Assembly (NCBI GenBank): GCA_964619775.1
Contig: CAZUFB010000012.1
Location: 1 to 39,174, forward strand
Reading direction: 5' to 3'
DNA from: CAZUFB01 sp964619775
GTDB taxonomy: Bacteria; Actinomycetota; Coriobacteriia; Coriobacteriales; UMGS124
Length of the DNA: 39,174 bases
The notes beneath the pieces are model-generated. The model worked only from the letters and a program-made list of their open reading frames with translations. It was not told where the DNA came from and did no database searches. A program made the translations under genes and the position numbers. Every line of letters starts with the position of its first letter. Positions within the stretch are counted from its first letter, which is position 1. Positions 15,400 through 24,166 of the stretch are shown piece after piece.

Positions 15400-17058
15400 T
15401 TACGCCATCCAGTCCTCTGTCTCGTTATCGAGGATGTAGCCCACCGCCGCCATGCCGCCGGCGATCGCCTCGGGGCAGTTGAGTCCGCCGCTGTACAGGT
15501 GGCCGAAGACCGACCCGAACTCGCCGGCGGAGTACAGGCGCGGGATGGGGTTGTCGTCCCAGTCGACGACCTGGTGCTTCTCGTTGCGCGCCGCGCCGCC
15601 CTGCGTGTTGATGGTCGCGAGCTCAAGCTCGACGCAGTAGAACGGGCCGTCGCTCACCGGGCTCAGCAGCTCAGTGCGCCCGAAGTCCTCGTCGACCCCC
15701 GCCTCGACCATCGAGTTCCAGCGCTCGACCGTCTCGACGAGTCCCTCGGCGTCGATGCCGGCGTTCTCGGCGAGCTCCTCCAGGGTCTCCCCCTTGATGA
15801 TATAGCCTGCCTCGATCTCCCGCTCGTTATCGCTGCTCCACCTCAGGACATTCTTGATGTTCGCCCAGGTCTCGGTGACCATCTCCTCGTCGCATTTTTG
15901 GGCGATCGGCCCGTCCAGGCGGCGCGTCTCGTCAAAGACCATGTAGAAGGGCAGGTTGGGATACTCGAAGTTGACGATGTCGTAGTCGAGCATGGGTATA
16001 TGCTCCTTCGAGTGGTTCGGCAGCGGCGTACCGCCTTCGGTGCGCATCTCGTTGTAGAACCTCTTGCCGTACTTGTTGACTACGATGGCGTGGTTGTACG
16101 GCGGCTGGGTCGATCCGATGCACACGCCCACCCCGGCTACCTCGGAAGCCGGCTTGACGGCGGGGGCTCCCCACTCGATCGAATCGAGGTGGCGTAGCTT
16201 GGCGCCCACCCCTGTCACCATCTTGATACCGTCGCCGGTGTTGTAGGGGCTACCCCACGGCCAGATTTTCATGCCTCCCGCGTTGACGTAGTCGGCCATC
16301 ATGTCCGGGTTGTTCTCATAGCCGCCGCACGCCATGATTACCGCGCGCTTGGCGCGCACCGCAATCTCCCCGTCGGCCCCCTCTGCCAGGACGCCGCACA
16401 CCTCCTTCGTCGCGGGGTTGGCCACCAGATGCGTGGCGGGGGTCTCGGCGTACACCGTCACGTAATCGGAAACCTCTCCTTCTATGGTGCGCCTGAACGA
16501 CTCCCACAAGTCGCGCCCCACGCCGAGCGTCTGGGTTGAGTCGAGTGAGTCTGCCAGCGGATGATGCCTGTACAGGCCGCTCAGCACGCCCTCGGCTACC
16601 ACGTTATGGACCTGGTCGCCCTGGTCGAGGCTTTCGATCAGGTCGTAGACGAGCGTGTTCTCGTAGGCCGCCGCGGCCGCCTCCTCCTCGCTCACGCGCG
16701 AGCCGGCCTGGAACTTGTAGTACTCCGCAGCCCGGTCGAGGTCGGTCACCGTCATGAGACCGCCGACGCACACCGACGTGTTGCCGCCGAACAGCTCCTC
16801 GGGCGACTTCTCCAGCACGATGACGCTGAGTCCCTGGCGGCCGGCCTCGAGCGCGGCGCTCGCGCCGGCTCCACCAAACCCGACTATGACGATGTCGGCT
16901 TCGGCGTCCCACGCCTCGGGGAGCCAAGAGGATTCCGCCTCGTCCGCCGTCGCCCGGCCTGCGGTGAGCGCTGAGGCGACGCCGGCTGCCGCCACACCCC
17001 CGAGGACTGTCCCTTTGACATAATCCCTGCGCGTGATGCCCTGCTCGTTGATGGCCAT
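15400..17058 (-). CDS. Tat-exported FAD-dependent reductase of the fumarate reductase/urocanate reductase type
   Basis: The 552-residue protein begins MAINEQGITRRDYVKG, a twin-arginine signal with likely cleavage after GRATA. The FAD-binding fold starts at about residue 54 with GFGGAG (60-65) and a ribose-binding Glu83 (VLEKSPEE). Further family elements are AVIMACGGYENNPDM, VNKYGKRFYNEMRTEGG and the C-terminal YSAGEFGSVFGHLYSGG followed by GLNCPEA. No heme or FMN-binding domain is present, so electrons must come from a separate donor. Fumarate, urocanate, 3-oxosteroid and related enoates are all possible substrates; the motifs do not settle it. It is divergent from a LysR gene, a layout usual for substrate-induced reductases in this group. 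Confidence 0.85.
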   Translation of the reverse strand: MAINEQGITRRDYVKGTVLGGVAAAGVASALTAGRATADEAESSWLPEAWDAEADIVIVGFGGAGASAALEAGRQGLSVIVLEKSPEELFGGNTSVCVGGLMTVTDLDRAAEYYKFQAGSRVSEEEAAAAAYENTLVYDLIESLDQGDQVHNVVAEGVLSGLYRHHPLADSLDSTQTLGVGRDLWESFRRTIEGEVSDYVTVYAETPATHLVANPATKEVCGVLAEGADGEIAVRAKRAVIMACGGYENNPDMMADYVNAGGMKIWPWGSPYNTGDGIKMVTGVGAKLRHLDSIEWGAPAVKPASEVAGVGVCIGSTQPPYNHAIVVNKYGKRFYNEMRTEGGTPLPNHSKEHIPMLDYDIVNFEYPNLPFYMVFDETRRLDGPIAQKCDEEMVTETWANIKNVLRWSSDNEREIEAGYIIKGETLEELAENAGIDAEGLVETVERWNSMVEAGVDEDFGRTELLSPVSDGPFYCVELELATINTQGGAARNEKHQVVDWDDNPIPRLYSAGEFGSVFGHLYSGGLNCPEAIAGGMAAVGYILDNETEDWMA

Positions 17059-17213
17059 TTCCGTTCCCCTTTCTCGCCGTTTGTCCGGCGTCGAATCGAC
17101 GGATCCCCGTGAGCCCGTCGTCTGAAAAAGAGTATTGATTAAAATCGAACGGAGACATATAAAGAAGAAGACAGGGCGTACGAAAAAAGATGCACCGCCT
17201 CGAGGGGGAGGCC
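17059..17213. promoter_or_regulatory. Divergent promoter region of FAD enzyme and LysR gene
   Basis: This 155-base gap has a markedly A+T-rich core (about 17130-17190) containing ATTGATTAAAATC, standing out from the GC-rich flanks. It is the expected LysR binding and promoter region for both divergent genes. No exact operator could be assigned. Confidence 0.5.
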
Positions 17214-18170
17214 ATGCTTAACAGGCAGATCGACTGCTTTCTGGCGACGGCGCGTGCGGGGAGCTTCTCGGCGGCCGCCAAGAAGCTTTACACCTCGACT
17301 TCGGCCGTCATCAGCCAGGTCGAACAGCTTGAGCGCGACCTGGGATGCCGGCTGTTCATCCGGACGCATGCAGACGTCGCCCTGACGGAGGAGGGGTTCT
17401 CGTTCCTCGACGACGTCGAAACGATCGACCGGGCATACGAGCGGCTGATCAGACGCACCAGGTTTCGGGCATCCCAATCCCCGTTGCCACAAGACGCCCC
17501 GTCGATTACGGTGGGGGTTTTCGGACAGTCAGACTCCTATCTTATCTGCCCCGCAACCCGCCAGGCCTTCGAATCAGCCTATCCGGGCAGCCGCGTGCGC
17601 TACATGCGGACTTCGCAGCAGATTGTGCAACAGGACCTGCTCGATTACAAGATAGACGTCTGCTTCGTCCAGAAACGCCATCTTGGAGGACCCGACCCGG
17701 ACGGCCCAACCTATCGGACGGTGGTTCGCGACTTCGCGATATGCTCTATACCGGCAGGCCACAGGCTTGCGTCCTCAGAGACGGTCAGCCTGGGCGACCT
17801 GCATGGAGAGCGGCTGCTCTTTCGCGCGAACGCGACGAGCTCCGAGTTCCACGACCGTCTCCTTCGGCATATCGACAAGGAAGAGCCCGATGTCGACGTG
17901 TGCTACCTCCCTGACGACCCCATCCTCTCCGACCTTGCCATCAAAGACATCGGCGATAGCTTTATCGGCATATGCGCATCCCTGTGCGCCCCCAACGACG
18001 AAGGCGTCGTTTTGAGGCCGTTCGTCGACGAAGACTTCGGGGATTCGTCTATCGAGATCGGCATGTTGTCCCGCTGCGAGGAGAACACCGCGGTGAACCG
18101 CTACCTGGGGACTGCCTGTCGGGTTCTCGGGCCGTTGGTGGACAGGAGACGCTCCGAGCTCATGCCCTGA
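17214..18170 (+). CDS. LysR-family transcriptional regulator
   Basis: The ATG at 17214 (MLNRQIDCFLATARAGSFSA) is preferred because GAGGGGGAGG precedes it; an ATG at 17190 has no ribosome site. The 318-residue protein has the LysR helix-turn-helix at residues 1-60 (AAAKKLYTSTSAVISQVEQL) and an effector domain from about residue 90 (ITVGVFGQSDSYLICPAT). It is divergent from the Tat FAD enzyme and most likely controls it in response to its substrate. A cluster of A+T-rich sequence lies after its stop. Confidence 0.87.
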   Translation: MLNRQIDCFLATARAGSFSAAAKKLYTSTSAVISQVEQLERDLGCRLFIRTHADVALTEEGFSFLDDVETIDRAYERLIRRTRFRASQSPLPQDAPSITVGVFGQSDSYLICPATRQAFESAYPGSRVRYMRTSQQIVQQDLLDYKIDVCFVQKRHLGGPDPDGPTYRTVVRDFAICSIPAGHRLASSETVSLGDLHGERLLFRANATSSEFHDRLLRHIDKEEPDVDVCYLPDDPILSDLAIKDIGDSFIGICASLCAPNDEGVVLRPFVDEDFGDSSIEIGMLSRCEENTAVNRYLGTACRVLGPLVDRRRSELMP

Positions 18171-18590
18171 CGGTCTGGGATACCGCGGTGCCGGACCCGG
18201 GCGTGCCCGATTTGCCCGATGTCCCCGTCGGGTCTGCTTCGTTTTGCAGGCGCGCGATGCAAGGACATTTACAACATAAGGACAATAAACCGATAATAAA
18301 TATAATTATTAAAGCAATATAATCGGTTTGCGTTATGTGACGACGGGTTAATCCGGCTCACCTCTTTTCATAACCCCTTAAATTCATACCTTTACCAGCG
18401 TTTTTCATACTATGGTAACGGTTGAGGGAACAACGGATCGATGATAAGGTCGAATAAATCGATAGCGGATATGAACCAAATCTCATCCGTTGAAAATCCC
18501 ATGTGGGACCCGTCCCGCCGTTACGGGGCGGGCGCGCCGAGCGGCACCGCTGCGGGCGCGTACGGCACGACTATGAGAAAGGACGTTGCC
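18171..18590 (+). promoter_or_regulatory. A+T-rich leader region of the transport/surface cluster
   Basis: This 420-base gap holds the promoter of the large plus-strand cluster. Its A+T-rich part (about 18260-18440) contains a perfect inverted repeat AAACCGAT (18287-18294)/ATCGGTTT (18322-18329) around an almost pure A/T core. A second pair, TTACCA (18392-18397)/TGGTAA (18413-18418), overlaps a CATACT -10-like hexamer. These are candidate operators for an uptake regulator. A possible longer frame from 18441 lacks coding character before 18591. No riboswitch was recognised. Confidence 0.5.
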
Positions 18591-20417
18591 ATGGCTTCAC
18601 CCACCACCCGTTTCACCCTTTCGCGTAGGGCCTTCATGGTCCTGGCCGGCACCGCGCTCGCAACGGGCTGCCTGTCCGGCACGGCGTTTGCGGCCACCTA
18701 CGTCGCCCCCGAGGAGCCCCGGGAGACCGGTCTGTATGCCACGACCGCCGTCCACGCCGCCGCCGAGGCAGTCGCCTACTATCTGGGCATCGACAACACC
18801 ACCGTCCGCCAGTCGTCGTTCAACCCGACCGAGGACGACTACGCCACGCAGAACTTCTTCGGCCTGTTCGGTTCGAGCATGAACCAGAACCCCGACACCT
18901 ACCTGTGGAACTACTTCTACAACTTCTACGCCGCCGAGAACGGTCTCATCCTGGCGGGAGACGACGCCGTACCCCAGTTCATCGCCGGCGGCGGCCCCGG
19001 CATGGCCGACGACTCGGGCGCCAGCGTCGCCCTGCGTCCCGACATCATCATCGGCATCAGCTCCAGCGACACGTCGACCTCGTATGCCGCACAGATCGCG
19101 GCCGTCGAGGAGAACAACGACGACGACCCCGACAACGACTACGACCCCTACCTGGTGCCGTGGAGCGCGAACAGCTACACCTTCATCATCCAGAACATGC
19201 ACCAGATCGTCGAGGCGGCGCAGCAGGTCGGCAAGCCCACGCGCTACGACGCCGAGGACGGCGAGCCTGCGTCGGGCGCCCTCGAGGCGGTCCAGGCCTA
19301 CGAGGACATCGTGCTGGGCGCGCAGTACTACGTCCTGCAGCAGATTGACGAGGGCAACGTCGGCCGCGCCTGCTACCTCTACGTCAGCAGCGTCGACACG
19401 AGCACCAACACGATTACCCTGAGCAGCAACGAGATCCAGTCCCTCGAGTCGAGCGACCGCCTGCTCGCCGCGGTCGAGAACGTCGCCGACAACGTCATCG
19501 ACAAGTATCCGGAGCTCGTCACGACGGTCACCGTGGTGAGCGACCGCGACGGCAGCGAGTCCGAGTCCGCAGCCATCACCGCCGCCGACCTCGCGACGCT
19601 CATCGAGGCCGAAGGGGACAACCTGGTCATCATCTCGATCGAAGAGGGTCTGGCGTCGGGCGTCGAGAGCTCCGATTTGGGCACCATTCTCACCGAGGCC
19701 GGACTGACTTCCGAGCAGATCAGCGCGCTGCGCATCTTCTCGCAGACCGGCGGCTTCATCCACAACCAGATGACGGCCTCCGAGCCCAACGGTCCCGAAT
19801 ACGGCCTGTACGTGCCCGAGCTGCTCGGCTACATCTACAACAGCGTCATCGACCAGACCGACCTGATCGGCCTGTACTTCTACAAGGTCTACCACATCGT
19901 CGAGAGCGAGGTCCAGTCCGCCATCGACCAGGCGTGCGAGAACATAACCACGGCTGACAACCTCACGCTTTCCGACGACTACCAGACCTCGATCCAGGAG
20001 AAGCTCGAGTCGGGCAAGGCCTACTACGCCGAGAACGCCGACGCCCTGATCGCCTCCTATCCGAAGCTGGCCTCCTACGATGACGCCTGCGCCCTGTGGA
20101 CGACCGAGCTGACCACCGAGAACACCGTTCTGGTCAGCGAGAGCGTCTCGCTGGCGTCCGACGGCGTCGACGGGGTCATCCGCCCGGGCGACGTGGCCGT
20201 GCAGATGTCCGACGGCACCGCGCTGAGCGAGACCCAGTCCGTCAACACCAAGTTCTACGGCGCCGACGGCACGCGCGTCTACAGCATCACCGAGCCGGGC
20301 ACCTATATCATCCAGATTGCAGGGATTCGCAGCGAGCTGAGCGGCAGCCTGGCCGAGGGCACCGCGTCGCTGGGCTACACCGGCACCGTCGAACTCGAGT
20401 TCGAGGTCACCGAATAG
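18591..20417 (+). CDS. Exported substrate-binding-protein-like polypeptide
   Basis: The ATG at 18591 follows GAAAGGA and gives 608 residues with a Tat-like SRRAFMVLAG signal and a likely cut at GTAFA. An ATGC before it makes a lipoprotein possible but the lipobox is imperfect. The body resembles a divergent iron-complex binding protein (FecB-like): VALRPDIIIGISSS, then YLVPWSANSYTFIIQNMHQI. A C-terminal helical part contains LGLYFYKVYHIV-like sequence. The last about 90 residues form a beta-rich domain ending GYTGTVELEFEVTE. It is strongly acidic with few Cys residues. It is the first gene of the cluster, 87 bases before the next gene. Function as a ligand-binding component is inferred from this similarity and from the permease genes downstream. 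Confidence 0.7.
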   Translation: MASPTTRFTLSRRAFMVLAGTALATGCLSGTAFAATYVAPEEPRETGLYATTAVHAAAEAVAYYLGIDNTTVRQSSFNPTEDDYATQNFFGLFGSSMNQNPDTYLWNYFYNFYAAENGLILAGDDAVPQFIAGGGPGMADDSGASVALRPDIIIGISSSDTSTSYAAQIAAVEENNDDDPDNDYDPYLVPWSANSYTFIIQNMHQIVEAAQQVGKPTRYDAEDGEPASGALEAVQAYEDIVLGAQYYVLQQIDEGNVGRACYLYVSSVDTSTNTITLSSNEIQSLESSDRLLAAVENVADNVIDKYPELVTTVTVVSDRDGSESESAAITAADLATLIEAEGDNLVIISIEEGLASGVESSDLGTILTEAGLTSEQISALRIFSQTGGFIHNQMTASEPNGPEYGLYVPELLGYIYNSVIDQTDLIGLYFYKVYHIVESEVQSAIDQACENITTADNLTLSDDYQTSIQEKLESGKAYYAENADALIASYPKLASYDDACALWTTELTTENTVLVSESVSLASDGVDGVIRPGDVAVQMSDGTALSETQSVNTKFYGADGTRVYSITEPGTYIIQIAGIRSELSGSLAEGTASLGYTGTVELEFEVTE

Positions 20418-20442
20418 GCGGGAAAGCCTGGAAACCACGAAT

Positions 20443-20477
20443 CGGGCCGGTCGCGGGGAGCCCCCGAGGCCGGCCCG
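20443..20477 (+). other. Strong intercistronic hairpin after the first cluster gene
   Basis: CGGGCCGG (20443-20450) pairs with CCGGCCCG (20470-20477) and encloses an inner CGGGG/CCCCG stem. There is no T-run. It probably stabilises the upstream transcript or partly reduces readthrough, so that the first binding protein would be made in excess over the later genes. Confidence 0.6.
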
Positions 20478-20504
20478 CGACGTTGACCCGGCGTTTTGAG
20501 AGCG

Positions 20505-22229
20505 ATGGAGACGATGGCCTTCCACCACCTGGTCACAACCCTGCGGCAGACCCACCGAGCGGGCTTTCTGGGAGCGCGCTTGGCCGTTGCGCTCGCGCTG
20601 GCCGCAACGGCGGCAGGTGCGGCCGGGGTGGAAGCGTCGGAGTCGCAGGACGGCACGGACGACAGCGTGTCCGAGGCCGTGCAGGCCGACTCGACCGAAG
20701 AGGAGGCCGCCGCGGGTTCGATCGCAACCGTTGAGGTCGCACAGGCGGGCACGGTGACGGTGGCGGCGCCCGACGAGTTTTCCAACGCCGAGGTCGTGGA
20801 GCTCACCCAGGTGGACGGCTCCTATACGGTGCGTGCGGTCGTGGCGGACCACGAGCTCACGTTCTACGCCCCGGCTGCGGGCACCTACACGGTCGAGCGC
20901 ACCGGAGACGACGTGTGGTCGGTCGTGGACGCGCTGGCGGAGCGCAGCTACTTCGAGCAGACCACGGGCCGCGACGTGCTCGCCGTCCAGTACGATGCCG
21001 AGAGCGGCTCCTTCACGATCGACTCGGCGCTCACCGACGCCGCCGAGTCGACGGCCGAGCAGCCCGTCGTGGCGCTGGCGCACTTCGTGGGGGTCGGCGA
21101 CGTTTCGAGCGGATCGCTCGAGATGGACCGTACGGCGGCCGACGCCCTGTTGGGCTACACGGTGGGCAGCGACGCCGCCCTCTCCGCCGCGCAGGCCGCG
21201 GCCTCGGGCGAGGAGGGTGCCGGGCAGACCGACTTTGACCCAACCTACCTGCTGGTAGAGGACCGAGACGAGAACACGGGCACCCTTCTCGCCTCAGTCC
21301 TCTTCACGCCGCTTGCCGACGCCGCCCCCTGCGCGTCGGGCGAGGGCGGGGTGCAGGCCTTCAACCTGGTGCTCAACCCCACCGAGGAGCTGCTCGCGGA
21401 GCGCCTTGCGGCGCATGCGTCGTTCGGGGAGGACGAGGCCGCCGCGGCGGCGGAGGCGCTGGCCCAGGTCGAGGAGGAGGGATCCGTGGCCGTGGTCGCC
21501 AACCTCGACACGATGGCCTCCTATTCCACGGGCGAGAAAATCTACACCCTCAACGTGTACGAGTTGCTGGGCGACGCCTTTGCCCCCGGCACCGTGGTGG
21601 AGCTCGTGTATCTCGGGGCGGCGGGCGACGTTGACGCCTATGCGGGGAACCTGAGCGCTAACTTTGAGGAGAAGCTCCAGGCGACCGACCTGCTGCTGGA
21701 GGTGGACGACGACGGCTACATAGAGTTCGGCCTCTACGGCGGGGGCGTGTATCTGCTCGGTGCGACCAGCGCGGTCGCGGAGGCGCTCGCCGATCTGCAG
21801 GGGCTGTTCGATGTTGAAGACGCCGACGCCGACGCCGCCGAGGTGACGGCCGAGGAGATCGACGCCTCGCAGGAATTGCTGTCCGAAGAGTCGGACGCCG
21901 ACGCCGCCGTCGCGACCGCCGAGGCCGGGGATACCGGCGCATGGCGGCGCTGGGCGGTCCCCATCGTCGTGGTGCTGCTCGCCGACATCGCGGTCATGGC
22001 CGTGCTCCTGCGCGTCAAGTGCCGCCGCTGCCGACGCTTGTTCGAGGCGCGCATCGCCGCTCTTACGGGCGCCTTGTCAACCGAGCGGGCGCGTTCGGGG
22101 GAGACCTCCGAGCAGAGCGTCCTGCGCATGAGCGGGGTCGATCGGTTTGCCGCGAGCGCGCCGGTGCCCGACGACGCCCCGGTGCGCGAGGTGCTCGAGC
22201 GCGCCGCAGCTCGCGGGGAGGAGCAGTGA
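20505..22229 (+). CDS. Membrane-anchored surface protein of unknown function
   Basis: The start at 20505 gives 574 residues. There is an N-terminal hydrophobic stretch (FLGARLAVALALAATAAG) and an acidic, Thr/Ala-rich extracellular part of about 450 residues with beta-type segments (GSYTVRAVVADHELTFYAP). One transmembrane helix lies near residue 484-502 (AVPIVVVLLADIAVMAVLL), followed by KCRRCRRLFEAR and a roughly 70-residue cytoplasmic tail. Several segments carry Glu/Ala repeats. I recognise no family. The next gene starts at its stop codon (TGATG), so it is translationally coupled to the lipoprotein. A role as a surface receptor or scaffold for the importer is inferred from position only. 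Confidence 0.75.
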   Translation: METMAFHHLVTTLRQTHRAGFLGARLAVALALAATAAGAAGVEASESQDGTDDSVSEAVQADSTEEEAAAGSIATVEVAQAGTVTVAAPDEFSNAEVVELTQVDGSYTVRAVVADHELTFYAPAAGTYTVERTGDDVWSVVDALAERSYFEQTTGRDVLAVQYDAESGSFTIDSALTDAAESTAEQPVVALAHFVGVGDVSSGSLEMDRTAADALLGYTVGSDAALSAAQAAASGEEGAGQTDFDPTYLLVEDRDENTGTLLASVLFTPLADAAPCASGEGGVQAFNLVLNPTEELLAERLAAHASFGEDEAAAAAEALAQVEEEGSVAVVANLDTMASYSTGEKIYTLNVYELLGDAFAPGTVVELVYLGAAGDVDAYAGNLSANFEEKLQATDLLLEVDDDGYIEFGLYGGGVYLLGATSAVAEALADLQGLFDVEDADADAAEVTAEEIDASQELLSEESDADAAVATAEAGDTGAWRRWAVPIVVVLLADIAVMAVLLRVKCRRCRRLFEARIAALTGALSTERARSGETSEQSVLRMSGVDRFAASAPVPDDAPVREVLERAAARGEEQ

Positions 22230-24166
22230 TGCCGTCGCGGTCCGCGCGGCGGGTGCTGAGGGCGTCCTGCATCGCGGTTCCGCTGGTTCTGTTCGGGCTG
22301 ATCGTCGTGCTCTGCGCCCTGCTGGCGGGATGCAAAGACCCCGTCCAGGTCACCGAGACCATCTACACGCAGGAGGCCGAAGAGGTCGACTACGACAACT
22401 CCACCAAGATTTACGTGCAGACCTCCGACGCCGAGGAGACGACCGACCTGCTGCCGGCGCTCGACGCAGGTGACGAGAACCCCGACGACGCCGAAGAGGC
22501 GCTGCCCGACTCGGCGGACGGCGACGACGCCGGCGAGGCCCCCGACGAGGAGCTCGACGAGGACGACGGCGACGACGGTGCGTCGACCGACGACGGTGGC
22601 ACGACGCTCGCCCAGGGCGGTTCGGGCGACGAGGACGACGGCGACGACAGTGGGGAGGACGACGACGGCGAGGAGGACGACGACGGAGGCGAGGTGGGCG
22701 ACCCCGACTTCGACGAGGGGTTCTACGGCGAGTCGGGCGACGTGGGCGGTACCGAAGGCGCCCGTTCGGGCGGCACCCAGCTCTACTACTCCAGCTCGGG
22801 AGAGCACGAGGACGTCCCGACCGGCATCGACTACGTGGCGGCCGTCGGCGAGGCGGCGACCATCGTCTCGATGCTCGCGGGCGATTCGGGCGCGCTGCTC
22901 TACACCGACGCGTCCTGGGCGTCGCGCGACAACCTCCAAGAGGTCTTGGGTAGCAAATACAACGACGATGTGACCATAGCCTGGGATGAGGACGGCGACT
23001 CCTACGACCTGTCCGACGAGGCCCTGCAGCAGATGATCGATGACGAGCGGCTCGAGTGCGTCTTCGTAATCAGCGGCTCGCGCACGCTGACCGAAGACCA
23101 GGAGCAGCAGCTGAACGACGCCGGCATCGTCGTGAGCTATCTGCCCGACCTCAACACCGCGGCCGACATCAAGGAGGCCGTGCTGTGGGTGGGCGCCATC
23201 TTCGCGGCGGGCGACGAGGGCAACGAGGCGGCCCTCGAGCTGGCCCAAGAGTACGTGAGCTTCCACGACGACCTGGTCGCCGAGGTGTCGCAGCTGGCGG
23301 GCACCCAGGACGGCGACGAGGCAACGGGCGCCCCGGTCGCCTCGAGCACCGAGACGCTCTACACGCTCTACATTTCGGGCTGGGTCGACGACGTTGAGTA
23401 CGTCGACGCCAGCGCGGGCATCGACCTCGACACGTCGAACGGCATCGGCATCACGACGCTCGGCTACCAGTGGTCGCCTCTGGCCTACTACATGAGCGTG
23501 GCGGGCGCGGTCAACACGGCGAGCGAGTCGCTGCAGACATCGGGCACGACCCTGGTGTGGCAGTTCAACACCAACCACATCCCGGCGACGGAGGCGTCGT
23601 TCTCGCGCACGGGGCTGGTCAGCTCGTATCAGACGAATTCGGGCAACACGGCGTACGGATGGACCTACCTGTGCTCGAGCGACTTCAAGGGCGTGGGGAC
23701 CGAGTACTTCCCCTACGTCATAGTGAACTCGCAGGCGTCCCAGGCCAAGATGGAGGCGGACAAGGCCTCCGAGGGCAACTCCCTCTACAAGATTTACGGC
23801 GTGCAAAGGGCGTCCACGGGCAGCGTCAACTACATCTGGGTGGGGCCGATGCGCTCCGCCGAGGTGGGCTACGTGGGCTATTCGGTGTCAGGGCTCGTGC
23901 AGGCGCAGAGCTCGACGCAGAACCTCGACACGCTCAGCGAGGCGTGGGACGCAATCGACTACGAAGTGGTGGTGAACCCCTGCGGCCTGTTCGAGAGCTG
24001 GACCGACGGCACGGTCGAGAGCGTGCTCGAATGCGCATGGATCTCGTGGCTCTATCGCGGTGGCGACGACCCCTCGGAGACGATCCGCGACTTCTACGAG
24101 ACGTTCTACGGCTACGAGCTGTCGGACGATGAGATCCAGACGATTTTGGAAGGTCCGGTGGAATAG
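22229..24166 (+). CDS. FecB-like substrate-binding lipoprotein with long acidic linker
   Basis: The 645-residue protein starts at 22229, overlapping the previous stop by one base. It has a signal with lipobox LLAGC (C35). Residues about 67-163 are an acidic Asp/Glu/Gly-rich linker that could hold the domain away from the membrane or bind divalent cations. The C-terminal part resembles iron/heme-complex binding proteins: TEDQEQQLNDAGIVVSYLPD, IKEAVLWVGAIFAAGDEG, and the closing FYETFYGYELSDDEIQTIL typical of Coriobacteria versions. It is followed at once by two FecCD genes. The ligand (heme, siderophore, corrinoid or another metal complex) cannot be told. Confidence 0.8.
   Translation: MPSRSARRVLRASCIAVPLVLFGLIVVLCALLAGCKDPVQVTETIYTQEAEEVDYDNSTKIYVQTSDAEETTDLLPALDAGDENPDDAEEALPDSADGDDAGEAPDEELDEDDGDDGASTDDGGTTLAQGGSGDEDDGDDSGEDDDGEEDDDGGEVGDPDFDEGFYGESGDVGGTEGARSGGTQLYYSSSGEHEDVPTGIDYVAAVGEAATIVSMLAGDSGALLYTDASWASRDNLQEVLGSKYNDDVTIAWDEDGDSYDLSDEALQQMIDDERLECVFVISGSRTLTEDQEQQLNDAGIVVSYLPDLNTAADIKEAVLWVGAIFAAGDEGNEAALELAQEYVSFHDDLVAEVSQLAGTQDGDEATGAPVASSTETLYTLYISGWVDDVEYVDASAGIDLDTSNGIGITTLGYQWSPLAYYMSVAGAVNTASESLQTSGTTLVWQFNTNHIPATEASFSRTGLVSSYQTNSGNTAYGWTYLCSSDFKGVGTEYFPYVIVNSQASQAKMEADKASEGNSLYKIYGVQRASTGSVNYIWVGPMRSAEVGYVGYSVSGLVQAQSSTQNLDTLSEAWDAIDYEVVVNPCGLFESWTDGTVESVLECAWISWLYRGGDDPSETIRDFYETFYGYELSDDEIQTILEGPVE

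Noticed and set aside
18597..21083. Minus-strand frame of 828 residues opposite the first cluster gene
   Set aside because: Its composition is typical antisense and both plus-strand genes here have signal peptides and ribosome sites.
22540..22740. CRISPR or minisatellite in the Asp/Glu-rich tract
   Set aside because: The low complexity is codon-level GAC/GAG repetition inside one frame; there are no regular repeat-spacer units.
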